The notes under the pieces: generated by a model | The model's input: the letters and a program-made list of their open reading frames with translations, nothing else | Told to the model about the DNA's origin: nothing | The model's database searches: none | Shown here: positions 36,310-45,539 of the stretch, one piece after another | Position numbering within the stretch: position 1 is the stretch's first letter | Layout: each line of letters begins with the position of its first letter | Assembly (NCBI GenBank): GCA_947626265.1 | Contig: CANQRM010000002.1 | Coordinates: 62,001-126,000 of the forward strand | Source of the DNA: an uncultured Oscillospiraceae bacterium | Lineage (GTDB): Bacteria; Bacillota; Clostridia; Oscillospirales; Oscillospiraceae | Length of the DNA: 64,000 nucleotides | Direction: 5' to 3' | Position numbers and translations under genes: made by a program

Positions 36310-38853
36310 ATGACCAAGGGACCGAAAAAAAGCCATATATTGCTGGCCTCTTTCCTTCTGAGCGCGGGCCTGGCCGCCCTGGCCATGGCGGTGTGCGGCA
36401 TATGCCCCTTTGGGGCCAAGAGTTTCGGCGTGCAGGACATGACCAACCAGTACCTGGGCTTTCTGAGCGCCGGGAAGGACGTGCTGTCCGGCAGAGCCAG
36501 CGCCCTCTATCTGCCCGGCATGGCCCTGGGGGGCAACATGCTGGGCCTCGCGGCCTATTACCTCATGAGCCCCCTTACCTGGCTCACCTTCCTGTTCCCC
36601 AAAGAGCGGCTGCTCCTGGCCGTGAGCCTCGTCTACATCCTGCGGGTGGGCCTGGCCGGTACGGCCATGGCGTATTACGCCGGCCGGCGGCACGGCTGGG
36701 GCTGGCGGGTGCTGTTTGCCGCGGCCGCCTACGGCCTCATGGCCTACACGGTGGCCTACAGCTTCAACTACCAGTGGCTGGATGGGGTGATATTGCTGCC
36801 CCTCATCGCTCTCGGCATCCATAACCTTACGGAGAGTCGGGGCCGGTGGCTCTATGTATTCTCCCTCGCGGCGGCCCTGGCCGTGAACTTCTATATCGGG
36901 TATATCCTCTGCATCTTCGCGGTGCTCTTTTTCCTGGCCCAGCTCGTCATCGGCCCCGCGGAAAAGCCCTGGCGGCGGGTCGGGAACTTCGCCCTGTCCA
37001 GCCTTTTGGCGGGTGCCCTGGCGGCGGTGGTATTGGCTCCCGCGTTCCTGTCCCTTTCCGGCGGCAAGGCCTCCTTCTCTCCGTCGGACCTGTCTCTCAC
37101 AGCCAACTTCTCCCTCCCGGAGATGTTCGCCAAGCTCTATCTGGGAGCCTTCAACTACGAGGAGCTGACGGAGCAGGGCCTGCCCAACATCTATTGCGGG
37201 GAGGTCACGCTCCTCTTCGCGGCGCTGTGGTTCGCAAACACCGCCGTGCCCCGGCGGAAAAAGCTCGTTCTGGGCGGCCTCATGGCCGTGCTCATTCTCT
37301 CCTTCTGGCTCACGGGGCCGGACCTTGTGTGGCACGGGTTCAACGTGCCCGAATGGTATAACCACCGCTACAGCTTCCTTCTGAGCTTCCTGCTCATATC
37401 CGCCGCGGACGAGGCCCTGGCCCATCTCAAGGACGGCACCCGCCCCCGGCACTGGCTCCTGCCCCCCATCGTCATGGGCCTCATCGCCCTGCTGGCCTTC
37501 GCCGGGCATAGCTATGATTTTATTGACGGACGGGCCGGGGTGGGCGCGGCGCTTTTGATCGCCGCGCTGTGCGTGAGCCTGTGGCGGGCCAAGGGCCCCC
37601 GGGCCCGGACCGCGGTCATGGCCCTGGTCTTTCTCCTCCACCTGACCCTCATCACGGGAAACGCCGCCGTGACTTTCTCCCGGCTCACCGCCGCCTCCAC
37701 GGACCCGGACCAGTTCGCCGGGTACGTGACCGAAAAGGCCGCAGGCCTCGACGCGGTGCCGGAGGGCGGCTCCTTCGTCCGGGTGGAGAGCGAAGACGCC
37801 TTCGGGCAGGACCGGTGCGAGCCCCTGCTCTTCGGCTACGACGGCCTGTCCCATTATAGCTCCGTCCTGTCCCAAAAGAATCTGGACCTGCTCCAACGGC
37901 TTGGCGTGACGCGATTCAAGGATCTGTTCGCCCTCTATAACGGCGGGGTCACCGCCGGGACGGACAGCCTCCTGGGCGTCCGGTACCTGGTGAGCCGGGG
38001 CGCCGCCAAGGCCTATACCCCCGTCGCCTCCGCCGGGGTCTATACCGTGTACGAAAACCCCGCCGCCCTGCCTGTGGCCTTCCCGGCGGACGAGGCGATC
38101 ACCGCGCCCATAGACGCGGCGGACTGCTTTGCCTATATCCAGGCCCTCTATGACGCCGCCGCGCCGGAGGTGGGCCGGGATATCTACATCCCCGCGGAGG
38201 TCGCGGATGTGGCCCTCGACGGCCTCACCGACGCCGGGGACGGGGATTATACCCGCGAAGGCTCCCGGGGGAGCCTGACCTATACCCTGACTGTGCAGGC
38301 GGACGGACCCCTCTACGGCCACATCCTCATGGAGGATTACCCCGGGCTCATGGTGTTCGTGAACGACGTGTTCCTGGCCTACTACGGCACGGCCCAGACC
38401 AACGGCAGCCTGTATCTGGGCGGCTTCGCCGCGGGGGATACGGTCACGGTCCGGCTGGACGTGACCGCGGACCTGCACACCGCCGGAGCCGCCTTCGCCA
38501 CCGAGGACATGACCGCCCTTACGGCCTACCACGACGCCCTGGCGGGCGGGGACCTTCAAAAGCTCTCCGGCCACCACTTCGCCGGTACTTTTACCGCCCG
38601 GGACGGCCAGGTGCTGCTCCTCACCGTCCCCTATGACAGGGGCTGGCATGTGACCCTGGACGGCGAAAAAGTAACGCCCATGGAGGTCCAGGACTGCCTC
38701 ATGGCCATCCCTCTCCCGGCGGGGGAGCACACCCTGGACATGCGCTATACGCCCCCGGGCCTTATCCCCGGCGCGGCTGTCTCCGCGTTGGCGGTGATCG
38801 CCTGTGTGGGCATTGGGCTCTGGGAGAGAAGGAAAAAGAAATCGGTTATATAA
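36310..38853 (+). CDS. YfhO-family membrane protein
   Basis: An 847-residue polytopic protein. About twelve membrane helices (10-450) carry the GVQDMTNQYLGFLSAGKD loop, with acidic residues like the GT-C glycosyltransferase fold. A large external domain follows (about 460-815), and a final membrane helix precedes a basic end (ERRKKK). In Bacillus and Listeria, YfhO-type proteins add sugar to lipoteichoic acid from an undecaprenyl-phosphate sugar. The gene stands alone between a divergent lipoprotein gene and a convergent sortase gene. Confidence 0.87.
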   Translation: MTKGPKKSHILLASFLLSAGLAALAMAVCGICPFGAKSFGVQDMTNQYLGFLSAGKDVLSGRASALYLPGMALGGNMLGLAAYYLMSPLTWLTFLFPKERLLLAVSLVYILRVGLAGTAMAYYAGRRHGWGWRVLFAAAAYGLMAYTVAYSFNYQWLDGVILLPLIALGIHNLTESRGRWLYVFSLAAALAVNFYIGYILCIFAVLFFLAQLVIGPAEKPWRRVGNFALSSLLAGALAAVVLAPAFLSLSGGKASFSPSDLSLTANFSLPEMFAKLYLGAFNYEELTEQGLPNIYCGEVTLLFAALWFANTAVPRRKKLVLGGLMAVLILSFWLTGPDLVWHGFNVPEWYNHRYSFLLSFLLISAADEALAHLKDGTRPRHWLLPPIVMGLIALLAFAGHSYDFIDGRAGVGAALLIAALCVSLWRAKGPRARTAVMALVFLLHLTLITGNAAVTFSRLTAASTDPDQFAGYVTEKAAGLDAVPEGGSFVRVESEDAFGQDRCEPLLFGYDGLSHYSSVLSQKNLDLLQRLGVTRFKDLFALYNGGVTAGTDSLLGVRYLVSRGAAKAYTPVASAGVYTVYENPAALPVAFPADEAITAPIDAADCFAYIQALYDAAAPEVGRDIYIPAEVADVALDGLTDAGDGDYTREGSRGSLTYTLTVQADGPLYGHILMEDYPGLMVFVNDVFLAYYGTAQTNGSLYLGGFAAGDTVTVRLDVTADLHTAGAAFATEDMTALTAYHDALAGGDLQKLSGHHFAGTFTARDGQVLLLTVPYDRGWHVTLDGEKVTPMEVQDCLMAIPLPAGEHTLDMRYTPPGLIPGAAVSALAVIACVGIGLWERRKKKSVI

Positions 38854-38860
38854 AGCAAAA

Positions 38861-38888
38861 GACCTGCCGTTCGGCAGGTCCTTTTATC
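38861..38888 (+). terminator. Terminator of the YfhO-type gene
   Basis: Stem GACCTGCCG/CGGCAGGTC with a TT loop, followed by CTTTTAT. Confidence 0.85.
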
Positions 38889-38899
38889 TGCGCACCGAC

Positions 38900-38985
38900 G
38901 GGCGGCGAGAGCCGGCAGTGCCCCGCACGCGCTCGGTGAACGAAGTGAACTTTAGCGGGAGGGGCCCTGTCGGGCGAGGCCGCCC
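38900..38985 (+). repeat. Family A structured repeat, copy 2
   Basis: 86 bp, nearly identical to the copy at 29 kb, with the same GGGCGGC/GCCGCCC boundaries and GCCCC/GGGGC inner stem. Differences include GTGAACGAAGTGAAC in the apical segment and a C-to-T change in the stem that keeps a G-U pair. It lies between convergent genes and ends 9 bases before the sortase stop codon. Confidence 0.8.
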
Positions 38986-38994
38986 TATGCCAGC

Positions 38995-40248
38995 TTATTC
39001 CCCGCTCACGGGGATCATCAGCCCATGCACCAAAAACCTCGGGTCGGCATAGCCGCCGGAGTAGTCGCAGGTGGACAGGGTCATGAGCTGGTACTGGGTG
39101 CTCACCGCCGTATTCGTGGCAAAATAGGAGTGACTGGTGATGTCGTTCAGGTAATTCTGGAAGTCCCAGTCGCTCTCGAAGTAGTAGGGGTAGTTGGTCA
39201 TCAGCGACTCGGTGATATGGGCCGCGATCAGCTCCACCCGGTAGTCCCCCAGGGGGGTGTAGAAGTAGATGGTGGGGTGCTGGTAGTAGTAATTGGCGTC
39301 CACGTACTTCTCCAGGGAGGCGAACATGGACCCGTCCTTCATGTTGTGGCCGTAGATGATATAGTTGTTGTACTGGGAGCCGATGTTGCATACCGTGTCG
39401 GCGAACAATGTGCCGGACACATTCTCCTGCTTATCCCAGAAGCTGCGGTGCAGGTAAAAGTCGTTGTCCGTGGTCTGGACCACGGGGTAGTTTATCATGG
39501 TGTCCGGGCAGTAGAGCCAGCCCACCACGTCGGGGTTCACGCTGCGCAGATACTCCCAGTCCACTGAGGAGGCGCTTTGCGTATTGCCGTCCCCCGAGCC
39601 CTGCTGGGCGTTGGGGTCCGGGGTGGCGTCGGGCTCCGTCATGTTCCCCAGGGCCTGCTCCGCCAGGTCGTTGTAGGCCGAGCGGTCCCGCCGGTAGTCC
39701 AGCATGATGTCCAGAAGCTTTCCGCCGGCGAACAGCACGCCGCACACCAGCACCACCACCAACAGGATGAGGGGGATGCTCTGCTTCCGGCTGCCGCCTC
39801 CGCCGCCCCGGCGGCGCCAGGGCTCCGGGTCATCGTACCGGCGGCGGTCTTCATAGTATTCCTCCCGGGCGGGACGGCGGCCGTACCCGTCGGGGTACAC
39901 CTCCTGCCGGGGGGCGCGCTGCCGGCGCACGGGGCGCTCCTCCTCGTAATACTGCTCCCGCTGCCGGGGCTGCCGCCGCTGGGCGGGGCGTTCCTCTTCG
40001 TAGTAATATTCTTCCTGCCGGGGCGCTCTCTGCCGCCGCACAGGCCGCTCTTCCTCGTAATATTGCTCCTGCCGCGGACGGGGCTGCCGCCGGGCGGGGC
40101 GTTCTTCCTCGTAGTAATACTCTTCCTGCCGGGAGGCACGCTGGCGGCGGACAGGCTCTTCCTCCTGCCAGGCGTCGTCCCAGTCCCTGTCCTGGCCCCG
40201 GGAACGGCCGGCGCCGTCCTGGTCCGGGTTCAGATGGCGTCCTGCCAT
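38995..40248 (-). CDS. Class B sortase with a charged repeat arm
   Basis: A 417-residue membrane transpeptidase. The cytoplasmic N-terminus (29-120) holds five 18-19-residue repeats of the form EEERPVRRQRAPRQEEYYY. One membrane helix (157-175) follows, then an external stalk. The sortase B domain has His301 (IIYGHNM), Cys394 (TLSTCDYSGG) and Arg404 (DPRF). It would anchor LPxTG/NPxTG-like proteins or assemble surface structures, but no obvious substrate with such a motif is encoded here. The start uses AAAGGAGG. The repeat arm is highly unusual for a sortase. Confidence 0.9.
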   Translation of the reverse strand: MAGRHLNPDQDGAGRSRGQDRDWDDAWQEEEPVRRQRASRQEEYYYEEERPARRQPRPRQEQYYEEERPVRRQRAPRQEEYYYEEERPAQRRQPRQREQYYEEERPVRRQRAPRQEVYPDGYGRRPAREEYYEDRRRYDDPEPWRRRGGGGGSRKQSIPLILLVVVLVCGVLFAGGKLLDIMLDYRRDRSAYNDLAEQALGNMTEPDATPDPNAQQGSGDGNTQSASSVDWEYLRSVNPDVVGWLYCPDTMINYPVVQTTDNDFYLHRSFWDKQENVSGTLFADTVCNIGSQYNNYIIYGHNMKDGSMFASLEKYVDANYYYQHPTIYFYTPLGDYRVELIAAHITESLMTNYPYYFESDWDFQNYLNDITSHSYFATNTAVSTQYQLMTLSTCDYSGGYADPRFLVHGLMIPVSGE

Positions 40249-40407
40249 AGCTCCTCCTTTTCCTCCCCTGGCCGGCAGGCCCGGGGACATTCGCGGTTTT
40301 TGTCAGTATACCACGTTTGTAACCGTTTTGCAATCTCTCCGCCCGGTCCATATTATGAAAAGGGCGGCGCGTATGCAACGCGCCGCCGTTTATCTCTCCG
40401 GTCCTTG

Positions 40408-40824
40408 TTACGCCGTGGGCTCCTTGAACGCGCCCCACACGTACAGCACGGGCAGGCACAGCTCCACCACCGCCATGGCGACGATGGTGCCCACCTTATC
40501 GAACATAGAAATGCCCATGACGAAGCTGGCTATGGCCAGGATGAGCAGAATGACGCCCAGCACCCGGCAGGCCATGGCCTTGGCCTTCACGCCCAGAATG
40601 CCGGCGGCCAGGTTCAGCACGCAGCCAATGGCGGCCACCACGAACAGCATGGTCCCGGACAGGAACCCGGCGCCGCCCGCACCGGTCATGCCCGCCGCGT
40701 CGCAGACCATGGCCACCAGGGACCCGGCGAAGACGGACATCACCAGCGTCAGCACCAGGCCGATGACGCTCAGGATGATATGAAGGATGCTGGTCACCTT
40801 CAAAAGCGTGTTGGGTCTTTTCAT
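40408..40824 (-). CDS. Small four-helix membrane protein
   Basis: A 138-residue protein with four membrane helices (about 10-35, 55-75, 83-103, 110-130) and short loops. The second helix region contains GAGGAGFLSGTMLFVVAAIG. There are no motifs for catalysis or transport. It resembles DUF4064-like small integral proteins of Firmicutes. It is monocistronic, between the sortase gene and the GntR-ABC operon. Confidence 0.75.
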   Translation of the reverse strand: MKRPNTLLKVTSILHIILSVIGLVLTLVMSVFAGSLVAMVCDAAGMTGAGGAGFLSGTMLFVVAAIGCVLNLAAGILGVKAKAMACRVLGVILLILAIASFVMGISMFDKVGTIVAMAVVELCLPVLYVWGAFKEPTA

Positions 40825-40937
40825 CTAACCTTCCCCCCAAATCTGCAAATATTGATTTGCATTTTTGTTTATTTTATCACATTTGGCACCAAAAGGCAAT
40901 ATTTGGCACCAAAATACAGAGAATTTTCCGCGAGCCC

Positions 40938-40980
40938 TTGACAGGACTGTTATAACTGTGTATATTCTATATGAACAGTT
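40938..40980 (+). promoter_or_regulatory. Promoter and likely operator of the GntR-ABC operon
   Basis: TTGACA-N17-TATATT is followed by AACTGT and ACAGTT in inverted orientation, 15 bases apart and spanning the -10. This fits an autorepressor site for the GntR protein encoded next. Confidence 0.75.
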
Positions 40981-40997
40981 CAAAGCGAGGACACGTC

Positions 40998-41378
40998 ATG
41001 ACGATCTACATCGACAACCGGACCGGCGCGCCCCTCTACGAGCAGATATGCGCCCAGCTGAAGGCCCAGATCATCAGCGGGGCCCTGGGCGAGGGGGAGA
41101 TGCTCCCCTCCATCCGCAGCCTGGCCAAGGACCTGCGCATCAGCGTCATCACCACCAAGCGGGCCTATGACGAGCTGGAGCGGGAGGGGTTCATCTACAC
41201 CGTGGCGGGCAAGGGCTGCTTCGTGGCGCCGAAGAATACGGAGCTTCTGCGGGAGGAGAGCCTGAAAAAGCTGGAATCATTACTGGCGGAGGCCTCCCGG
41301 CTGGCGGCCGCCTGCGGCCTCACCCGCCGGGACATCGTGGACATGCTGTCCATATTGGAAGGAGACGAACAGGAATGA
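40998..41378 (+). CDS. GntR regulator, YtrA subfamily
   Basis: A 126-residue protein. The GntR winged helix (about 10-75) contains PLYEQICAQLKAQIISGAL, MLPSIRSLAKDLRISVITTKRAYDEL (split here over the turn) and EGFIYTVAGKGCFV. The short helical tail without an effector domain is typical of YtrA. It is the first gene of an ABC operon and overlaps the ATPase gene by four bases. YtrA-type regulators repress such operons until cell-envelope stress or antibiotics appear. Confidence 0.9.
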   Translation: MTIYIDNRTGAPLYEQICAQLKAQIISGALGEGEMLPSIRSLAKDLRISVITTKRAYDELEREGFIYTVAGKGCFVAPKNTELLREESLKKLESLLAEASRLAAACGLTRRDIVDMLSILEGDEQE

Positions 41379-42220
41379 ACGCTATCGAGCTTCGGGGCCT
41401 GGAGAAGTCCTATGAGGGCTTTCACCTGGGGCCCCTGGACTTGGACCTGCCCGCCGGGTGCATCCTGGGCCTGGTGGGGGAGAATGGCGCCGGGAAGACC
41501 ACCACCATCCGGGCGCTGCTGGGCATCATAAAGCCGGACGGCGGCGAGGCGTCGGTGCTGGGCGCGCCTGTGGGGCCGGACATGCGCCAGGCCAAGCAGG
41601 ACATGGGCGTGGTGCTGGACGAGGTGGGCTTCCCCGCCGGCCTGCGGGCCGGCCAGATCAGCCGCATCATGGCCGCGGCCTACAAAAACTGGGACCAATC
41701 CCTCTTTGAGAAGTACCTGCGGGACCTGGACATCCCCACGGACAAGAAGTTCTCCGCCCTGAGCCGGGGCAACCGGATGAAGATGGGCATCGCCGCGGCC
41801 CTGAGCCATGACGCGAAGCTCCTTATCCTGGACGAACCCACCGGCGGCCTGGACCCGGTGGTGCGGGACGAGGTGGTGGGCCTGTTTTCCGACTTTACCC
41901 GGGACCCGGGCCATTCCATCCTCATAAGCTCCCACATCGTCAGCGACCTGGAAAAACTGTGCGACTACATCGCGTTCCTCCACAAGGGGCGGCTGCTCCT
42001 TTGCGAGGAAAAGGACCGGCTTTTGGAGGAATACGGACTTCTCCAGTGCGACCGGGCGTTTTTGGCGGGGCTCGCCCCCGGGGCCGTGCGGAGCACCCGG
42101 GAGACGCCCTATCACATCGAGGCGCTGGTGCGACGGGACGCGGTGCCCGCCGGCACGGACGTGCGGCCCGTGACCATCGAGGAGCTTTTCGTGCTGCTGG
42201 TAAAGGGGGATATGCAATGA
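41375..42220 (+). CDS. ABC exporter ATPase
   Basis: A 281-residue ATPase. Walker A is at 35-42 (GENGAGKT). The signature segment is SALSRGNRMKMGIAAAL, Walker B LLILDEPTGGLDP, and the switch His is in ILISSHIVSDL. The LSRGN signature replaces LSGGQ, as in the YtrB/BcrA-like group. It is translationally coupled to the GntR gene before and the permease gene after. It powers the two small ABC-2 permeases that follow. Confidence 0.92.
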   Translation: MNAIELRGLEKSYEGFHLGPLDLDLPAGCILGLVGENGAGKTTTIRALLGIIKPDGGEASVLGAPVGPDMRQAKQDMGVVLDEVGFPAGLRAGQISRIMAAAYKNWDQSLFEKYLRDLDIPTDKKFSALSRGNRMKMGIAAALSHDAKLLILDEPTGGLDPVVRDEVVGLFSDFTRDPGHSILISSHIVSDLEKLCDYIAFLHKGRLLLCEEKDRLLEEYGLLQCDRAFLAGLAPGAVRSTRETPYHIEALVRRDAVPAGTDVRPVTIEELFVLLVKGDMQ

Positions 42221-42861
42221 AAGCGCTGATCCTGACCGATCTCTATCAGCTGTGGATCAATTTCAAATTCTACGCCGTCTTTATCGTCATCGCGCTGGGC
42301 ATCACGGCCTTCTCCAGCGGGGATGGCAATCTGGGCACCTTCTTCCCCATGTACGCGGTCTTTATGTGCTCTATGATGGGCATGAGCCTTGTGCAGTTGG
42401 ATGAGGCCAGCCACTGGAATATCTGTGCCCAGGCCCTGCCCTGCTCCCGCCGGGACCAGGTGACGGGAAAATATATCGTCACCATGGCCAGCTTCGCCGC
42501 CACCTGGCTCCCCTTCGTCCTGCTCTACGCCGTGCTGGCCGCCCTGGGCCGGATGGCCTGGCAGACGGTGGCGGTCCAGTCGGTCCTGCTGCTGATCGTG
42601 GGGCTGCTGGCCCCCGCCTTCAGCCTGCCGCCCCTGTTCCGCTGGGGCACCGCCAGGGGCCGCGTCATCTATATCTTCCTGGTGATATTGATGGCCGCCG
42701 GTATCGGGGGCCTGGCGTCCGGGCTGGCCACGCTGGACCTGTTCGCGCTGCCGGCGCTGCCCATGCCCCTGCTGGCAGTCCTGGCGGTGGTGGTCCCCGC
42801 CGCCCTGTTCGTCGGCAGCTGGGCCCTGTCCGTGCGGTGGTACGATAAACGGGAGCTGTGA
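42217..42861 (+). CDS. ABC-2 type permease subunit 1
   Basis: A 214-residue membrane protein with six helices. It starts MKALILTDLYQLWINFKFY and ends GSWALSVRWYDKREL. QALPCSRRDQVTGKYIV is the conserved cytoplasmic loop of the ABC2_membrane_5 family. The start codon overlaps the ATPase stop (ATGA). It is a paralogue of the next gene, with the same ends and loop. Confidence 0.88.
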   Translation: MKALILTDLYQLWINFKFYAVFIVIALGITAFSSGDGNLGTFFPMYAVFMCSMMGMSLVQLDEASHWNICAQALPCSRRDQVTGKYIVTMASFAATWLPFVLLYAVLAALGRMAWQTVAVQSVLLLIVGLLAPAFSLPPLFRWGTARGRVIYIFLVILMAAGIGGLASGLATLDLFALPALPMPLLAVLAVVVPAALFVGSWALSVRWYDKREL

Positions 42862-42862
42862 G

Positions 42863-43498
42863 ATGAAGACGATATGGCTGGCGGACCTGTACGGGTCCAG
42901 GAGGAGCCGGCAGCTTTTTACGATGCTTTCGATGCTGTTCATGGTGCTGGCGATCACCAGCGCCGCCACGGTGACCAGCCTGACCTTCGCCCTGTGCGCC
43001 TCCGCCGGGGCGGGCATGCTGCCGGTGGTGAATCTGGAAGCCGCCGAGGCCTCCCGCTGGGACCGGTGCGTCCAGGCCATGCCCTGCACCAGGAGACAAG
43101 CGGTGAGCGCCCGGTATCTGGAGGCCCTGGCCGTCGTCGGCGCTGTGTGGGCCTACGGCGCCGCCCTGTTCTGCGGGAAAGCCGCCCTGGGCGGCTGGAC
43201 CTGGGCCGAGGTCCGGCTGCTGACCGCCTTCGTGCCGGCGGCGGGCCTTCTCTCGGCGGCCCTCTGCCTGGCTGTCACCTTCCGCATGGGCTGGGCCAGG
43301 GGGAAGTTCGTCTTTTCCGTCACGGTCTGCGTCATCGGCGGTTCCGGCGCGGTGACCAGTCTGCTGGGCGTCAGCGATGCCGGCCTGGGGGCCTTCGCGG
43401 GAAGCAGCGCCGTGCTGGCGCTGCCCATCGCCGCCCTCGCCCTGTTCATCGGCAGCTGGGCCCTGTCCGTGCGGTGGTACGAAAAACGCGAGCTTTAA
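42863..43498 (+). CDS. ABC-2 type permease subunit 2
   Basis: A 211-residue membrane protein with six helices, homologous to its upstream neighbour. Shared features are MKTIWLADLYGSR at the start, QAMPCTRRQAVSARYLEA in the loop and GSWALSVRWYEKREL at the end. The pair probably forms a heterodimeric channel. It is the last gene of the GntR-ABC operon, and a repeat A copy starts seven bases after its stop codon. Confidence 0.87.
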   Translation: MKTIWLADLYGSRRSRQLFTMLSMLFMVLAITSAATVTSLTFALCASAGAGMLPVVNLEAAEASRWDRCVQAMPCTRRQAVSARYLEALAVVGAVWAYGAALFCGKAALGGWTWAEVRLLTAFVPAAGLLSAALCLAVTFRMGWARGKFVFSVTVCVIGGSGAVTSLLGVSDAGLGAFAGSSAVLALPIAALALFIGSWALSVRWYEKREL

Positions 43499-43504
43499 CC
43501 CGAT

Positions 43505-43590
43505 GGGCGGGGAGAACCGGCAGTGTGCCGAATGCGGTTGGTGAGCGAAGCGAACTTTAGCAGTAGGCATACTGCCGGGCTCAGCCGCCC
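43505..43590 (+). repeat. Family A structured repeat, copy 3
   Basis: 86 bp with GGGCGG/GCCGCCC ends. The stem is CCGGCAGT/ACTGCCGG and the next pairs are GTGCC/GGCAT instead of GCCCC/GGGGC. The apical GCGAACTTTAGC is identical to copy 1. Confidence 0.8.
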
Positions 43591-43608
43591 AAGAACAATG
43601 CAGGTATA

Positions 43609-43696
43609 GCCCGGACGGGCCCGACAGTATCCCGGCTCACTTGTTACGCTGCGCTCACGAGCCGTGAGACCGTGACACTGCCGGTTCCCGCCGGGC
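43609..43696 (-). repeat. Family A structured repeat, copy 4 (inverted, divergent)
   Basis: A reverse-oriented member 18 bases from copy 3. On the minus strand it runs from GCCCGGCGGGA through CCGGCAGTGTC and a diverged apical part (GTGAGCGCAGCGTAAC) to ACTGTCGGGCCCG and CCGGGC. It forms a large inverted pair with copy 3 between convergent genes. Confidence 0.7.
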
Positions 43697-43728
43697 GTCG
43701 GACTGGCAAGGGCAGCCTTTCACACAAC

Positions 43729-43759
43729 AAAAAGCGCGGTGTGATGCACCGCGCTTTTT
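43729..43759. terminator. Bidirectional terminator before rny
   Basis: A 13-bp stem AAAAAGCGCGGTG and complement with a TGATG loop and T-runs on both strands. Confidence 0.88.
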
Positions 43760-43773
43760 CTGTTCATATGTAG

Positions 43774-45318
43774 TTATTTCGCGTATTCCACTGCCTTTGT
43801 CTCCCGCAGGACGTGGACCTTGATCTGACCGGGATAGGTGAGCTCGTTCTCGATCTTCTTGGCGATGTCCCGGGCCAGGAGGGTCATCTGGTCCTCGCTG
43901 ACCTGGTCGGGCTTCACCATGACCCGGATCTCACGGCCCGCCTGGATGGCATAGCAGGAGTCGATGCCCGGGAAGGACATGGACACTTCCTCCAGCTTCT
44001 CCAGACGCTTGACGTAGTTTTCGATGTTCTCCCGCCGGGCGCCGGGGCGGCTGGCGGAGATGGCGTCCGCCGCCTGGACGATGCAGGCGATGACCGTCTG
44101 GGGCTCCACGTCCCCGTGATGGGCGTGGATGGCGTGGATGACTTCGGGGGATTCTTTATACTTCTTGGCGATGTCCACGCCGATGGTGACGTGGCTGCCC
44201 TCCACTTCGTGGTCGATGCTCTTGCCGATATCGTGCAGCAGACCCGCCCGCTTGGCGGTGGCGATGTCCACGCCCAGCTCCGCGGCGATGAGCCCGGAGA
44301 TGTGGGCTACCTCCATGGAGTGGTTCAGCACGTTCTGGCCGTAGCTGGTACGGTATTTCTGCCGGCCCAGGAGCTTGATGAGCTCCGGGTGCAGGCCGTG
44401 GACGCCGGTCTCGAATACGGCCCGCTCGCCCTCAGCCTTGATGGTGGCGTTGACCTCTTTCTGGGCCTTGGCGATCATTTCCTCGATGCGGGCCGGGTGG
44501 ATGCGTCCGTCCGCGATGAGCTTTTCCAGGGCCAGCCGGGCCACCTCGCGGCGGACCGGGTCGAAGCAGGAGACCGTGATGGCCTCCGGGGTGTCGTCGA
44601 TGATCAGGTCCACGCCGGTGAGGTTCTCGATGGAGCGGATGTTCCGTCCCTCGCGGCCGATGATGCGGCCCTTCATCTCGTCGTTGGGCAGGCTCACCAC
44701 GGAGACGGTGACCTCGCTGGCATGGTCGGCGGCGCAGCGCTGGATGGCCAGGGCGATGACTTCCCGGGCGCGCTGGTCAGCCTCTTCCTTGAACTGGGCC
44801 TCGATCTCCCGGACCTTGACAGCCTGCTCGTGGGTGACCTCGCTGGCCAGGGATTCGATGAGGAGGTTCTTGGCCTCCTCGGCGGTGTAGCCGGAGATGC
44901 GTTCCAGCACCTCCAGCTGGCTGTTTTTGAGCTTTTGGACCTCCTCCTGCTGGGCTTCGACCTCGCTGATCTTCTTGGTCAGCAGCTCGTTTTTCCGGTC
45001 AATGGCGTCGGTCTTCTTATCCAGGTGTTCTTCTTTCTGCTGCAGGCGGTGCTCCTGCTTGGAAAGCTCCGCCCGTCTCTCCTTGACCTCCCGCTCATAC
45101 TCGGAGCGGTTCTTGTGTATCTCTTCCTTCGCCTCCAGGAGAGCTTCACGCTTCTTGTTCTCCCCGGATTTTATGGCTTCGTTCAGTATCCGTTTCGCTT
45201 CCTCCTCCGCGGAGCCTATCTCCCGCTCGCCAACGCGCTTGCGGTATATCACGCCCGAGCCGAAGCCCAGGACCAGGCCCACGAGGATCAGAAGGATGGA
45301 CAACCATACAGGCATCAT
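43774..45318 (-). CDS. rny: Ribonuclease Y
   Basis: A 514-residue membrane-anchored endoribonuclease that starts bulk mRNA decay in Firmicutes. In order: an N-terminal membrane helix ([18 protein letters not shown]), a long coiled coil (about 30-160), a KH domain ([19 protein letters not shown]) and an HD domain with [12 protein letters not shown] and the HAHHGD metal site. I placed the start at the first of two adjacent ATGs, 15 bases after GGAGG. An upstream GTG is adjacent to the ribosome site and less likely. It is monocistronic. Confidence 0.95.
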   Translation of the reverse strand: MMPVWLSILLILVGLVLGFGSGVIYRKRVGEREIGSAEEEAKRILNEAIKSGENKKREALLEAKEEIHKNRSEYEREVKERRAELSKQEHRLQQKEEHLDKKTDAIDRKNELLTKKISEVEAQQEEVQKLKNSQLEVLERISGYTAEEAKNLLIESLASEVTHEQAVKVREIEAQFKEEADQRAREVIALAIQRCAADHASEVTVSVVSLPNDEMKGRIIGREGRNIRSIENLTGVDLIIDDTPEAITVSCFDPVRREVARLALEKLIADGRIHPARIEEMIAKAQKEVNATIKAEGERAVFETGVHGLHPELIKLLGRQKYRTSYGQNVLNHSMEVAHISGLIAAELGVDIATAKRAGLLHDIGKSIDHEVEGSHVTIGVDIAKKYKESPEVIHAIHAHHGDVEPQTVIACIVQAADAISASRPGARRENIENYVKRLEKLEEVSMSFPGIDSCYAIQAGREIRVMVKPDQVSEDQMTLLARDIAKKIENELTYPGQIKVHVLRETKAVEYAK

Positions 45319-45490
45319 AGAAAGTATACACACCTCCTATCCTATTCAGTTTTCGCATACGGCGGGTATCAAGCACCCCATCCGATAAATCAAGGACGCA
45401 ACAGCAGGAAACCATCCAATTATCCCACTGTAACTAATTGATTTTAATGCCAATTTTGTCTTATGTCAAGTTTAACTTCTTTTTTCTTCC

Positions 45491-45534
45491 AAAAAAAGAG
45501 ACGCCGCCCTTCCCCATCTGGGAAAGAGCGGCGG
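45491..45534 (-). terminator. Terminator of the amino-acid ABC operon
   Basis: A long stem CGCCGCTCTTTCCC against GGGGAAGGGCGGCG, followed by TCTCTTTTTTT on the minus strand. Confidence 0.88.
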
Positions 45535-45539
45535 TATCT

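Noticed and set aside
36283..38730. 815-codon frame opposite the YfhO-type gene
   Set aside because: Composition is Gly/His/Arg/Val-rich shadow sequence and it has no ribosome site.
39900..40150. Regular repeats suggesting a CRISPR array
   Set aside because: They are in-frame 18-19-residue repeats in the sortase coding sequence, with no unique spacers and no cas genes.
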